Below, piece after piece: positions 17,004-25,763 of a stretch of 47,965 nt of DNA. The notes beneath the pieces were generated by a model. The model saw nothing but the letters and a program-made list of their open reading frames with translations. It was not told the DNA's origin and ran no database searches. Origin of the DNA: a bacterium (GTDB lineage Bacteria; CSSED10-310; JAFGSJ01); the NCBI GenBank assembly GCA_016934675.1, contig JAFGSJ010000026.1:1-47965 (forward strand). Reading direction: 5' to 3'. Every line of letters starts with the position of its first letter. The first letter of the stretch is position 1. A program made the position numbers and the translations under genes.

Positions 17004-18485
17004 TCATTTCTTGGTGCGAAGTGCGCGAAGCGAGGCGCTGAAATCTTTGAGAGGCTGTTGTTCCTGGTCTGAATCAGGGGAACATTGACAGGCGAACAAG
17101 ACCTGACCGGCTTGTTTAGACAATAAATCGAGCAATTGCAGGCAGACATGGCTGAATGAGGTCCGTTGAGGCAGCAAGCTTGCGATCACTATACAGCCAA
17201 TAACAGTTTTACGAGCGATCAAAGGGACCAGGGCCAATGGTTCGAGAAAAGGTGACGATCGCTCAGTTTGCGGAGCAGGGTTGATAAATAATTCACCTTC
17301 TCGCAGGTTCTTGGAAAGATCGGATTGCACGAACCGTTCGTCAAGCACCCGCCCGGTCAACAAAGAAAAAAAGCAGTCCTGGGCAGAATCCAGGGCGTAA
17401 ATATCGAATTGGTCGGCCCCGAGCATATTCTCACACATATCGGAAAGTGTATTGAGCCAACCTTGAAAGGTGTGTTGCAAGTGTAATTGCTTACTGACTA
17501 TGTGAACAATCAGAACATTGACATAGTGTTCACGCAGTTGCGAATGACTGATGGTTAAGTTCCTGAAATCGAGTTGAATATCCTTGAGATGCTTCAGTAA
17601 TACTGAATACTTCCCTTCGAATTGTTTGGCTGAAACGTCCGAACCGGCATAACTGCTTAGAATCCGGTCGAGTTCCGCCGCCAGATTGGAATGAGACTCA
17701 CTGACATACATCGGACCATTCAGCTCAATTCCTGAACGTTGATTCGAACTGGTTAACAAAAACGAGGCCACGCTTCCTATATCGGCGTTGATCAATCGGT
17801 CCAAAAAAGAGAAATCTTCCCAATTCATGTTGAGAAACTGAACATGTATCTCGAAACGAGCCGGTTCCCCCGAAACAGCATGCTCACGGTTGGTAATGCT
17901 GACCACCTGACCAAACAGGTTGAATGACCGCTCATGATCGTCATGTTTCAGGGTGAAGGCAATCTCGATCTTCTGATATAACTGGACAGCCTGGTCGCAC
18001 TGAAAATGGATGCCACCGGTGCTGATATTGGTGGCTGTGCCTGAATACTGACTTTCAAAATCAGAAAAAGTTAGCGGTATTCGGACCTGCAGTCGTGGCG
18101 AGACCCGGACCTTTAACGGATCAAGCTGGGCCTGGACCTTGAGCTGCAAACTCATATTATCAATCGGTTTCGAAATATAATCGTTCGCGCCGGCCTGAAA
18201 TGCCTCCTGTACGTCCGTGGGCTTGCCCTTGGTCGTCACAACGATGACCGGTGTCTCCTTGATACCCTCACGCTTACGCAATGTTCCCAGAAACTGAATG
18301 CCATTCACAATCGGCATGTTGATGTCCAGTAATACTAAATCTGGCTTCTCGGAATAGACAAGAGCAAGGGCCTCACGTCCATCATGCGCCTCGACAAAAT
18401 CATAATTTCCACCGATGAGAATGTTCTTCTCCAGCTCGATGAAAAAGCGAGAATCATCCACCAGGAGAATTTTCTTCTTACGCAT
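17004..18485 (-). CDS. Response regulator: receiver, PilZ-like and GAF-like regions
   Basis: The 493-residue protein begins with a CheY-type receiver (1-120): acidic D10/D11, phosphoacceptor D54 in LVLLDINMP, K106 in YISKP. Residues about 125-240 resemble a PilZ domain (RLQVRIPLTF, then NISTGGIHF), which in many proteins binds cyclic di-GMP. About 255-470 looks like a GAF-type sensor region. No DNA-binding or enzymatic output is seen, so it may act by protein contact, for example on motility or surface behaviour. AAGGGG is six bases before the ATG. No partner histidine kinase is nearby. Confidence 0.8.
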   Translation of the reverse strand: MRKKKILLVDDSRFFIELEKNILIGGNYDFVEAHDGREALALVYSEKPDLVLLDINMPIVNGIQFLGTLRKREGIKETPVIVVTTKGKPTDVQEAFQAGANDYISKPIDNMSLQLKVQAQLDPLKVRVSPRLQVRIPLTFSDFESQYSGTATNISTGGIHFQCDQAVQLYQKIEIAFTLKHDDHERSFNLFGQVVSITNREHAVSGEPARFEIHVQFLNMNWEDFSFLDRLINADIGSVASFLLTSSNQRSGIELNGPMYVSESHSNLAAELDRILSSYAGSDVSAKQFEGKYSVLLKHLKDIQLDFRNLTISHSQLREHYVNVLIVHIVSKQLHLQHTFQGWLNTLSDMCENMLGADQFDIYALDSAQDCFFSLLTGRVLDERFVQSDLSKNLREGELFINPAPQTERSSPFLEPLALVPLIARKTVIGCIVIASLLPQRTSFSHVCLQLLDLLSKQAGQVLFACQCSPDSDQEQQPLKDFSASLRALRTKK

Positions 18486-18779
18486 TGAAACCCCTTCTTC
18501 CCAATTCAGTGTAGTATGGGTATTATGACTTCAACTTCATGCAACAGCATTATTCTACCATATTTCAGCCTATATTGCCAACAACTTGGATCGATTCAAC
18601 CGATTTCAAGATCGCATGATATGCCAAGGAGGCTAAAATGAGCTTCATATCCGTGTGTCCCCCATTTATTTTCTTTTTATCTTTTCATCTCATGCCTCTC
18701 CGCGGTCTCTGCGTTAAACAAAAGGGCTTGATGACAATATTCAGTCTGGCTTGAAAGTCCTCTTCTTTGCTATTATGCT

Positions 18780-19418
18780 ATGGTTGATGTGCAGGTTTTC
18801 CGAAACAGAGAGGACCATAGACAAATCCTCATGAGGTGCTTGGGCATGGACCGAAACCGGATCGAATCCTTACTCGAGGTGGTCAAACAGAAATTGGTTG
18901 AATCTCCCGGCGGGATTTCGGAGTATCGACTGCTGAAGGAGCTCATGGACCTAGGGGATTACTTTAATACAGGTATCTGGACGGACAATTTGAGAATGTT
19001 TCAGGCCCATTTCTTTCTCTTTCACCTTTTATATCTTCTCCGCAACCGGTTACGGATGAATCGGCGAGGTGATGTCCACATACATTGCTTAAAAATCGAG
19101 TTAGTGCCCTGGAAGAGAGTGGATGATCGTTACCCGGACAGAGCCGATCCGGTCCAGAGTTATTATCTCGATCTCGGAAATCTCACGGGTACTTCAGCAT
19201 CAGATGTCGAGCACCTGCTGACCACCTTCTGGGATTTATATAGCCGGTTCGAGAACCGTGATGATGCTCTGGCTGTCCTGGACCTGGTCGAACCGGTCAC
19301 GCTCGCTGAAATCCGCAGCCGTTATCGTTGCCTGGTCCGCCAGCATCATCCCGACCGGGGCGGTGATCCCGCCCGTTTTCGTGAAGTCAAAGCCGCTGCC
19401 CGGATATTGCTGGGCTGA
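18780..19418 (+). CDS. J-domain protein (DnaJ domain at the C-terminus)
   Basis: The 212-residue protein ends in a J domain: IRSRYRCLVRQHHPDRGGD, with HPD at 190-192, then FREVKAAARILLG. The HPD motif would stimulate a DnaK/Hsp70 ATPase. The first 150 residues have no recognised domain and would define the client or location. Most J proteins carry the J domain first, so this layout is less common, though known in DjlA-like and other families. The start is uncertain: the ATG at 18780 lacks a clear ribosome site, and the ATG at 18843 or so is possible. Confidence 0.75.
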   Translation: MVDVQVFRNREDHRQILMRCLGMDRNRIESLLEVVKQKLVESPGGISEYRLLKELMDLGDYFNTGIWTDNLRMFQAHFFLFHLLYLLRNRLRMNRRGDVHIHCLKIELVPWKRVDDRYPDRADPVQSYYLDLGNLTGTSASDVEHLLTTFWDLYSRFENRDDALAVLDLVEPVTLAEIRSRYRCLVRQHHPDRGGDPARFREVKAAARILLG

Positions 19419-19596
19419 GATTACGAGCATACCACAGCGAGCCTCGTACTACAATTTGACCGGTCCGCACAACGAATAGATTGTTCCTTTTTCTGTGTTT
19501 GTGCTCGATAATACTTGAGAAAATAGGCAGGGCTTGACATAATACAAGTAAGCGGGATTTGCAGGATAACCAGGACATATCACGCGGAGGTGCGGG

Positions 19597-20571
19597 ATGG
19601 AGTTTTCGATGCGAGCACTGGGAAATACTGGTATACAGGTTACGCCCATTGGCTTGGGAGTATGGCAGTTTGCGGGTGGGCGTGGAGCGGTCGGATCGTA
19701 TTGGCCGACGCTCGAAGACCAGGTCATGAATGAGATCGTACAGGTTTCACTCGAAGGTGGCATTAACTGGTTCGATACGGCCGAGGTCTATGGATGGGGG
19801 CGTTCCGAGCAAGCCCTGGCACATGCTTTGAACAGTGCCGGTCGGACAAACGGTCAGGTCGTGATCGCCACAAAATGGTGGCCCGCTTTTCGCCTGAGCG
19901 GCACTATCCGGAAAACGATTGATCAGCGGTTACAATGCCTGGCCGGTTATGATATCGACCTGTATCAGGTGCATCAGCCCTGGTCATTTTCGAGTGTCGA
20001 GTCAGAAATGGATGCCATGACCGATTTGGTCCGGGACGGAAAGATAAAGGCGATCGGGGTGAGTAATTTCGGTCCGAACGCGATGGGGCGGGCCTACAAG
20101 CATCTCGAAAGGCTGGGTATTCCCTTGGCTTCGAACCAGGTGAAGTATAACCTGGTCGATCGTCGGATCGAGTTCAACGGTGTGTTCGAGACGGCCAAGG
20201 CCCTGGGCATGACCATTATCGCTTATTCTCCGCTCGAACAGGGTCTTCTGACCGGAAAATTCCATAAACAGCCCGAGCTGCTGAAGCATCGATCAGGTCT
20301 TCGGAAAATGATGGGTAGCTTTCGTCGGGGCGGTTTGCCCTTCTACCAACCGGTGATCGATGTTCTTGAACGAATGGGCCGAAAATATGCCGTATCGCCG
20401 GCCCAGATCGCATTGAACTGGTTGATTACCTTCCGGGGTGAGCCGGTCGTGGCCATACCGGGAGCAACCAGGGTTGAACAGGCCCGTGACAATGTTGGTG
20501 CCTTGAACTTTCGGCTTGATGAAGCCGATACAAAGGAACTGGATCTACTTACCCGCGATTTCTGGTATTGA
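19597..20571 (+). CDS. Aldo/keto reductase
   Basis: The 324-residue TIM-barrel oxidoreductase has the full catalytic set: D60 and Y65 in FDTAEVYGWG, K93 in ATKWWP, H126 in YQVHQPW. The NADPH-binding tail AIPGATRVEQARDN is near the C-terminus. It would reduce aldehydes or ketones with NADPH in the cytoplasm; the substrate is not evident. GGAGG precedes the ATG. It is followed by a glycosyltransferase on the same strand 43 bases downstream. Confidence 0.9.
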   Translation: MEFSMRALGNTGIQVTPIGLGVWQFAGGRGAVGSYWPTLEDQVMNEIVQVSLEGGINWFDTAEVYGWGRSEQALAHALNSAGRTNGQVVIATKWWPAFRLSGTIRKTIDQRLQCLAGYDIDLYQVHQPWSFSSVESEMDAMTDLVRDGKIKAIGVSNFGPNAMGRAYKHLERLGIPLASNQVKYNLVDRRIEFNGVFETAKALGMTIIAYSPLEQGLLTGKFHKQPELLKHRSGLRKMMGSFRRGGLPFYQPVIDVLERMGRKYAVSPAQIALNWLITFRGEPVVAIPGATRVEQARDNVGALNFRLDEADTKELDLLTRDFWY

Positions 20572-20614
20572 TTCGAGTATTCGGATAATGAAAGAAAGCG
20601 AGATCATCTGACGA

Positions 20615-21451
20615 ATGGCGCCGACTTATCGATTGACTGGTTCGATTGTGCTTTACGAAAACGAGCCGGATACGGTCCGGAGGTCGATCAATTCCTTCTT
20701 GGGCCTGACATTTTCTAAAAAGCTTTATTGTCTCGATAATTCTCGGGAATCTCCTCTCGATATCATTGCCGATGAGTATAAGGGTTCTGAACTAGTCTAT
20801 CGGGCCATGGATCGGAATGTGGGTTATGGGGCCGGGCATAATTACGCTCTGCGGGCTTGTTTGGACGAATCGCCCTATCACCTGATCATGAATCCCGATA
20901 TCTGGTTCGAGCCGGGTACACTCGAGGCGTTGATCGATTATTTGGACCGCAATGCCGATGTAGGGCTGGTCATGCCCCAGATCAGGTCCACAGACGGTCA
21001 GATCCAGTATTTATGTAAACTGCTGCCCACGCCCACGGACCTGTTTATCCGCCGTTTCCTGCCCGATCTGGCTATTCTCCGCCCGCGTAAGGAGCGGTTC
21101 GAGTTACGTCAGACCGGCTATAACCGTGAAATGAACGTACCCTACCTGTCAGGATGCTTCATGTTACTCCGCACTGCGGTTTTGAAGCAGATCGGTTTGT
21201 TCGATGAGCGGTTTTTCCTTTACCTTGAAGACACGGACCTATCCCGCCGGGTCCATGCAGTGGCCCGGACAATGTTCTATCCCGAAGCATGCGTCTATCA
21301 TGGATATGGACAGGGCTCATACAAGAATCTCTCACTGCTGGTCCGTCATCTCGGATCAGCCTGTTCCTACTTCAACAAATGGGGCTGGTTCAGGGACCGC
21401 GAACGGAGCCTGATTAACCGGGCCGTCCTCGCAGAAACCGAGAACAGATAA
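20615..21451 (+). CDS. Glycosyltransferase family 2 (rhamnosyltransferase-like)
   Basis: The 278-residue GT-A enzyme shows the N-terminal strand (TGSIVLYENEPDTVRRSI), NVGYGAGHNYAL, the donor/metal motif in LIMNPDIWF, and the acceptor-side LSGCFMLLRTAVL with FLYLEDTDLSRR. These match GT2 enzymes of the WbbL/RfbF rhamnosyltransferase type used in O-antigen or cell-surface glycan synthesis. It probably works at the inner membrane face. It is likely co-transcribed with the preceding aldo/keto reductase. The ribosome site is weak. Confidence 0.88.
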   Translation: MAPTYRLTGSIVLYENEPDTVRRSINSFLGLTFSKKLYCLDNSRESPLDIIADEYKGSELVYRAMDRNVGYGAGHNYALRACLDESPYHLIMNPDIWFEPGTLEALIDYLDRNADVGLVMPQIRSTDGQIQYLCKLLPTPTDLFIRRFLPDLAILRPRKERFELRQTGYNREMNVPYLSGCFMLLRTAVLKQIGLFDERFFLYLEDTDLSRRVHAVARTMFYPEACVYHGYGQGSYKNLSLLVRHLGSACSYFNKWGWFRDRERSLINRAVLAETENR

Positions 21452-21564
21452 CTGTGTAACCCACATCGTTTTGAGGATTTGAAAACCGTAGCCGGGCAAC
21501 CTAATGTAGTGAAAATACATCTCCTTTTTTACCAATCCCCAATAAAGAAAGGTTTGATAGTATC

Positions 21565-23622
21565 ATGTTCGATTTGAATGAGTATTATTCTGCTCAGAAC
21601 CGTAAGTTCGAGGGAGCTTACCAGGCCTCTTTGGCCATGATCGAGAATATTGTGGAAGAAATCGAGCGAAGCAAGCGGAAATCGACTGTCTCGCCCATCG
21701 ATCAGTACTGTCTCGAGACTGCCCGAACGGTCCTGCGTTTGTGCGGTCTCGAACGCGAGTTGGATCGGCGCACCTGGTCGGAACTGAGTATCGAGGAACT
21801 TCAACGCGAGAACAGGTCTCTTTTTCAGGAGCTCGTTCCGGATCATTATGAGACGAGTTTTGCTAATCCCGCTCGTGCGGTAGCCGTGTTTGGTGAACGG
21901 ATCGGACCGTATCTCTCATTTTTTTATGCGATTTTCCAGGATTATCCTGATTGGATTTTCTCGCATCAACGCTATCATCTAGCTGATTACAATCAACTTT
22001 TCATCGATTTCTGGAAAAATCGTGATGGGCTAATGTCTGAGCCGGATTCGCTTCGGACCCTGGTCACACGATTGAACAGGAGTCGCACTTACCAGGAAGT
22101 CCAGCAGGGACTGGTCAGGCAATACGATCCCGAGTATAAACGTTACACTGATTTTCTGACACATACGGATTTAACGGACGTGCGTTATTTGTTCCGTTAC
22201 GGTCATTATATCAATGAGGTCGAATTGAAGACCGCGGTTTTACTGGCCGAATATCCGGTTGAGAAAATCCGGCACTTGGCCCGATATACGGTCAATGCTT
22301 TTATCAGTGGTTTTGAGCATCATGGCAAGACTTTGGTGCCCGGATCGACCATACGTTTATCCTACTGGCTGGGCCAGGAAAGGGTAGTGGAGAGCCTGAT
22401 CAGGGAACTCGAGCAGAGGGGGCTCAAGCCCCATATTTGCCTGGCCCTTTCCACGGCAATCAACCCTCAATATGATTATGATCATAAGGATGACCTGGCA
22501 TTGTATCTCGATCGGGAAGTAGTCGAACGACAGATCGGCTATTACGAACAGGCCTATGCAGACTGTATTGACCTGATCGGTAACTATGGGGGCGATATTG
22601 CCCTCAACCCGGATAAATTCGGCGAGGACCGGATCACACCGGTCATGAAACCGGAAAATGTCTCATTCTCGGCTGATCAACATAGTCTGCTGCACGATTT
22701 TATGAACCGTCGCGCAGCCCTTCGTCTGAAATATATCGATCGAGGCCGGACCAGCACGACATGTATCGCTTTCCCATCACCCTCGATCGGTTACAATTTC
22801 GAGCAGATCTTCGCTGATATTTGGGAAGTCAACCTGGTTGATTCCGATTTTTATGAGCGGGTCCAGCAGCGGATGATCGAGGTCATGGACAAGGGTAATG
22901 CTATCCGGGTGACCGGTCGGAACGGGAATGAGACCGATTTGGTGATCGCTCTTCAACCCCTGAGCGACCCAGAGCGGGAATCCAACTTTCTGAACGGTGT
23001 TGCCGATGTAAATATCCCGGCGGGCGAGGTATTTACCAGCCCCCAATTAAAGGGTACTGCAGGTGTGTTACACATTGACAGCTATTTCGAAGACGGATTA
23101 CAGTATCAGGACTTGAAATTGACCTTTGTGGACGGTTACATTTCGGATTATTCCTGCACGAATTTCGAGACGATATCGGAAAACCGGGCATATATAGAAG
23201 ACAACCTGCTCATGCCGCACAAGACTTTACCCATGGGTGAATTTGCCATTGGCACGAACACTCTGGCTTATGTCATTGCCCGCAAGCATGGTATTGCCCA
23301 TAAGCTTTCGACGCTGATCAGTGAGAAAATGGCACCGCACATCGCGATTGGCGACACTTGCTTTGCCATGCAGGAGAACATGACGGTGATCAATCGGTTT
23401 GACCATAAGCTGATGGTCGCCCGCGAGAACGAGAAGTCAGCCCAGCGTCACGACAACTTCGAGCGGGCCTACACCTTCAAACACAGCGATATCGTCATTC
23501 CATTCGAGTCTATCGGGGCGATTTCGGTATTGATCGAAGGCCAACCGTCGGTCGATATCATTCGTTCCGGACGGTTCGTTTTACCCGGCACCGAAGAACT
23601 GAATCGTCCTCTGGAATCATGA
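21565..23622 (+). CDS. M29-type aminopeptidase with long N-terminal extension
   Basis: The 685-residue protein has a C-terminal half (about 345-685) resembling M29 aminopeptidases (AmpS/PepS/AmpT). It contains VADVNIPAGEVFTSP (E488), PMGEFAIGTN (E559) and EKMAPHIAIGD (H592, D597), the dinuclear metal-site pattern of that family. Family members are usually about 370-410 residues. The first 340 or so residues here are extra and unrecognised, rich in charged helices. The activity would be removal of N-terminal residues from peptides, fitting an amino-acid-fermenting cell. It overlaps the convergent hemD-like gene by six bases. Confidence 0.75.
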   Translation: MFDLNEYYSAQNRKFEGAYQASLAMIENIVEEIERSKRKSTVSPIDQYCLETARTVLRLCGLERELDRRTWSELSIEELQRENRSLFQELVPDHYETSFANPARAVAVFGERIGPYLSFFYAIFQDYPDWIFSHQRYHLADYNQLFIDFWKNRDGLMSEPDSLRTLVTRLNRSRTYQEVQQGLVRQYDPEYKRYTDFLTHTDLTDVRYLFRYGHYINEVELKTAVLLAEYPVEKIRHLARYTVNAFISGFEHHGKTLVPGSTIRLSYWLGQERVVESLIRELEQRGLKPHICLALSTAINPQYDYDHKDDLALYLDREVVERQIGYYEQAYADCIDLIGNYGGDIALNPDKFGEDRITPVMKPENVSFSADQHSLLHDFMNRRAALRLKYIDRGRTSTTCIAFPSPSIGYNFEQIFADIWEVNLVDSDFYERVQQRMIEVMDKGNAIRVTGRNGNETDLVIALQPLSDPERESNFLNGVADVNIPAGEVFTSPQLKGTAGVLHIDSYFEDGLQYQDLKLTFVDGYISDYSCTNFETISENRAYIEDNLLMPHKTLPMGEFAIGTNTLAYVIARKHGIAHKLSTLISEKMAPHIAIGDTCFAMQENMTVINRFDHKLMVARENEKSAQRHDNFERAYTFKHSDIVIPFESIGAISVLIEGQPSVDIIRSGRFVLPGTEELNRPLES

Positions 23623-24408
23623 TTTCAGGAAGGTCGAATGGGGTAACAGAGAATTGACCACAAGCCGGACCAGGCTTTCAGGTGAGTCATCGGCAATGAG
23701 GGTGGGCGTGAAATGATGGTTGTACGCTGCCTGGGCCGTGGCCGGGCCGGCAACGAAAAACACGAGCTTCGAAAGCTTGTGCTGAAGATTGAGTGGTAGG
23801 CGTTTTAGGGCCCTGGCGTAGGACCTGACTGCAGTCGCATTGACCAATACCACTGCATCAGGTCCATTGTTCCGTCGCAGTTTTTCCACCAGTCCCTTCT
23901 TGACCGCCACCTTCAAGGCATATCCCGTTATCTGATCGATGTGTGCACCCTGTCGGGCTAGTAGTCCTGAAAAATCGTGTAACGTATGTTTCTGCTTGAC
24001 CAGCAAAATACGCGAGTCTTCGATGTGCCCCATACTGTTGACCAACTCTCGAGCCGTGTGTTCACGGGGCATGATTTGAACAGGCTGACCCGATGTGCGA
24101 AAGACTTCCGCCGCCCCCTGCCCGATAACCATGATCCGGATGTGCTCAGGGAAATGTACCTCTTTTCGGGTATGCTCAAGAAAATCCAGGTAATACTCGG
24201 CACTGGCCCGGTCGAAAAAGATGATCCAGTCGAAGGAATCAATGGTTTCAACGGCCTCACGGACCGGGCCCTCATCCTGCAGTGCACAGATGACCAGGCC
24301 CGGAAATGCAATGACGTGCAAGCCGTTGTGCTGAAGAACCGATGTGATCAAGTCGTGACCCGTCCGGCAGGGAGGCACCAGAACACACCGATGTTGCTCG
24401 CTTTTCAT
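23617..24408 (-). CDS. hemD: Uroporphyrinogen-III synthase-like protein
   Basis: The 263-residue protein has the two-lobed HEM4 layout: FDWIIFFDRASAEYYLDFL, RIMVIGQGAAEVF, RILLVKQKHT, DAVVLVNATAVRSYARAL, VFFVAGPATAQAA. It would close hydroxymethylbilane to uroporphyrinogen III, the branch point to heme, siroheme and cobalamin. The family is poorly conserved, so the call rests on pattern and length. No other tetrapyrrole gene is in the window. It follows the aminotransferase at 24437 by 29 bases and may be co-transcribed. Confidence 0.75.
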   Translation of the reverse strand: MKSEQHRCVLVPPCRTGHDLITSVLQHNGLHVIAFPGLVICALQDEGPVREAVETIDSFDWIIFFDRASAEYYLDFLEHTRKEVHFPEHIRIMVIGQGAAEVFRTSGQPVQIMPREHTARELVNSMGHIEDSRILLVKQKHTLHDFSGLLARQGAHIDQITGYALKVAVKKGLVEKLRRNNGPDAVVLVNATAVRSYARALKRLPLNLQHKLSKLVFFVAGPATAQAAYNHHFTPTLIADDSPESLVRLVVNSLLPHSTFLKS

Positions 24409-24436
24409 GCTCAGTTTTCAGAGATAACCGGAGAAA

Positions 24437-25669
24437 TCAGGCACCCAATTCCTTTTTCAGAGCCATACCCAGCCGATTGATACCCTCATCGATAATTTCC
24501 GGTCGACAATACGAGAAATTCAGACGCATGGTATTATAGCCGCCACCATCAGGATAAAAGTGCGAACCTGCAACAAAAGCAACTTTTTGTTCAACGGCTT
24601 TCATCAGAAAATCATTGGTATTGATCTTATCCGGAACCAGGGCCCATAGGAACAAACCACCCATGGGTTTGGTCCAGGAACAGCCTTCAGGCCAATACCG
24701 GGTCAGGGCTTCGAGCATGGTATTACGCCTTATACCATATTCCCGGCGCAACATGCTGATGTGTTCCTTGAACAGTGGACTCTGGGCGATTTCGTATGCA
24801 ATAAGCTGGACCAGGGAACCGGTATGCAGGTCCGTGCCCTGTTTGAGTTGGACAAAACGGGCGATGACCGCTTCGGGCGCTACAATCCAACCCAAGCGCA
24901 GCCCCGGGGTCAGGGTCTTCGAGAAAGTGCCCAGATACAGGACCCGCTCGGGAGCAAAACAACAGATCGGCGGTAATGACTCGCCTTCATAGCGTAACTG
25001 ACCGTAGGGATCGTCCTCGACAATGATCAGTTCAAGCTTTCGGGCAATTTCAGCCAGTTTCTGCCGCCGTTCAAGGGACAGGGTCGTCCCGGCCGGATTA
25101 TGAAAATTGGGCAGAACATAGACAAAACGAGGCGGTTTGCCCGTGGTTTTCAGCACCCGGTGGTAGATGTCCTCGATTTCGTCAACCACCATGCCGTGCT
25201 CGTCCAGACTGACCGTTTCATACATGGTCCCGTAAGCGTTCCAGGCTTGTAAAGCGCCCAAATAGGTCGGACGACTGACAATGACCACATCGTCGACGTT
25301 CAGAAAAACCTTACCGACCAGGTCCAGGGCCTGCTGGGAGCCGCAAGTCACCAGCACGTTGTTGGCCACGGCCGGCACGCCATATTTGTGCATGCTTTCA
25401 GCCAGGAAAGTCCGCAGTGGTGGATGACCTTCGGTCGTACTATATTGCAGAGCAGCCGGACCCTGCTCGGTTAAAACCTTATCGCAGGCCTTCTTGATTG
25501 CCTCGATCGGGAAAAATTCTGAGGCGGGCAGTCCACCGGCAAAACTGATGATATCCGGTCGGCTGGTGATTTTCAAAATTTCCCTAATCGCGGAGCTTTT
25601 CACCCGCTTCATCCGGTCCGAAAGATGGACTTCCCAATTGATTACAGGAATATTATCGTTTAATGCCAT
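24437..25669 (-). CDS. PLP-dependent aminotransferase (2-aminoadipate/aromatic type)
   Basis: This 410-residue class I/II aminotransferase resembles the LysN/ARO8/MocR catalytic domain: FAGGLPASEFFP, PNFHNPAGTTLSLERR, IIVEDDPYGQLRYEG, and the PLP lysine K251 in GTFSKTLTPGLRLGW. No N-terminal GntR DNA-binding domain is present, so it is an enzyme rather than a MocR regulator. The ATG at 25669 was chosen because AAGGAGG lies seven bases upstream; the frame is open to 25726. It follows the RND pump gene by about 95 bases. It is a second candidate amino-acid transaminase for fermentation. Confidence 0.9.
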   Translation of the reverse strand: MALNDNIPVINWEVHLSDRMKRVKSSAIREILKITSRPDIISFAGGLPASEFFPIEAIKKACDKVLTEQGPAALQYSTTEGHPPLRTFLAESMHKYGVPAVANNVLVTCGSQQALDLVGKVFLNVDDVVIVSRPTYLGALQAWNAYGTMYETVSLDEHGMVVDEIEDIYHRVLKTTGKPPRFVYVLPNFHNPAGTTLSLERRQKLAEIARKLELIIVEDDPYGQLRYEGESLPPICCFAPERVLYLGTFSKTLTPGLRLGWIVAPEAVIARFVQLKQGTDLHTGSLVQLIAYEIAQSPLFKEHISMLRREYGIRRNTMLEALTRYWPEGCSWTKPMGGLFLWALVPDKINTNDFLMKAVEQKVAFVAGSHFYPDGGGYNTMRLNFSYCRPEIIDEGINRLGMALKKELGA

Positions 25670-25763
25670 GACCAAACCTCCTTTGGAGAATAAGTGCCTG
25701 AATTGCCCGCACGTCGAAAAACACATCCATTCTCTTCTAACCTACTACAAGGAGAATATATGT

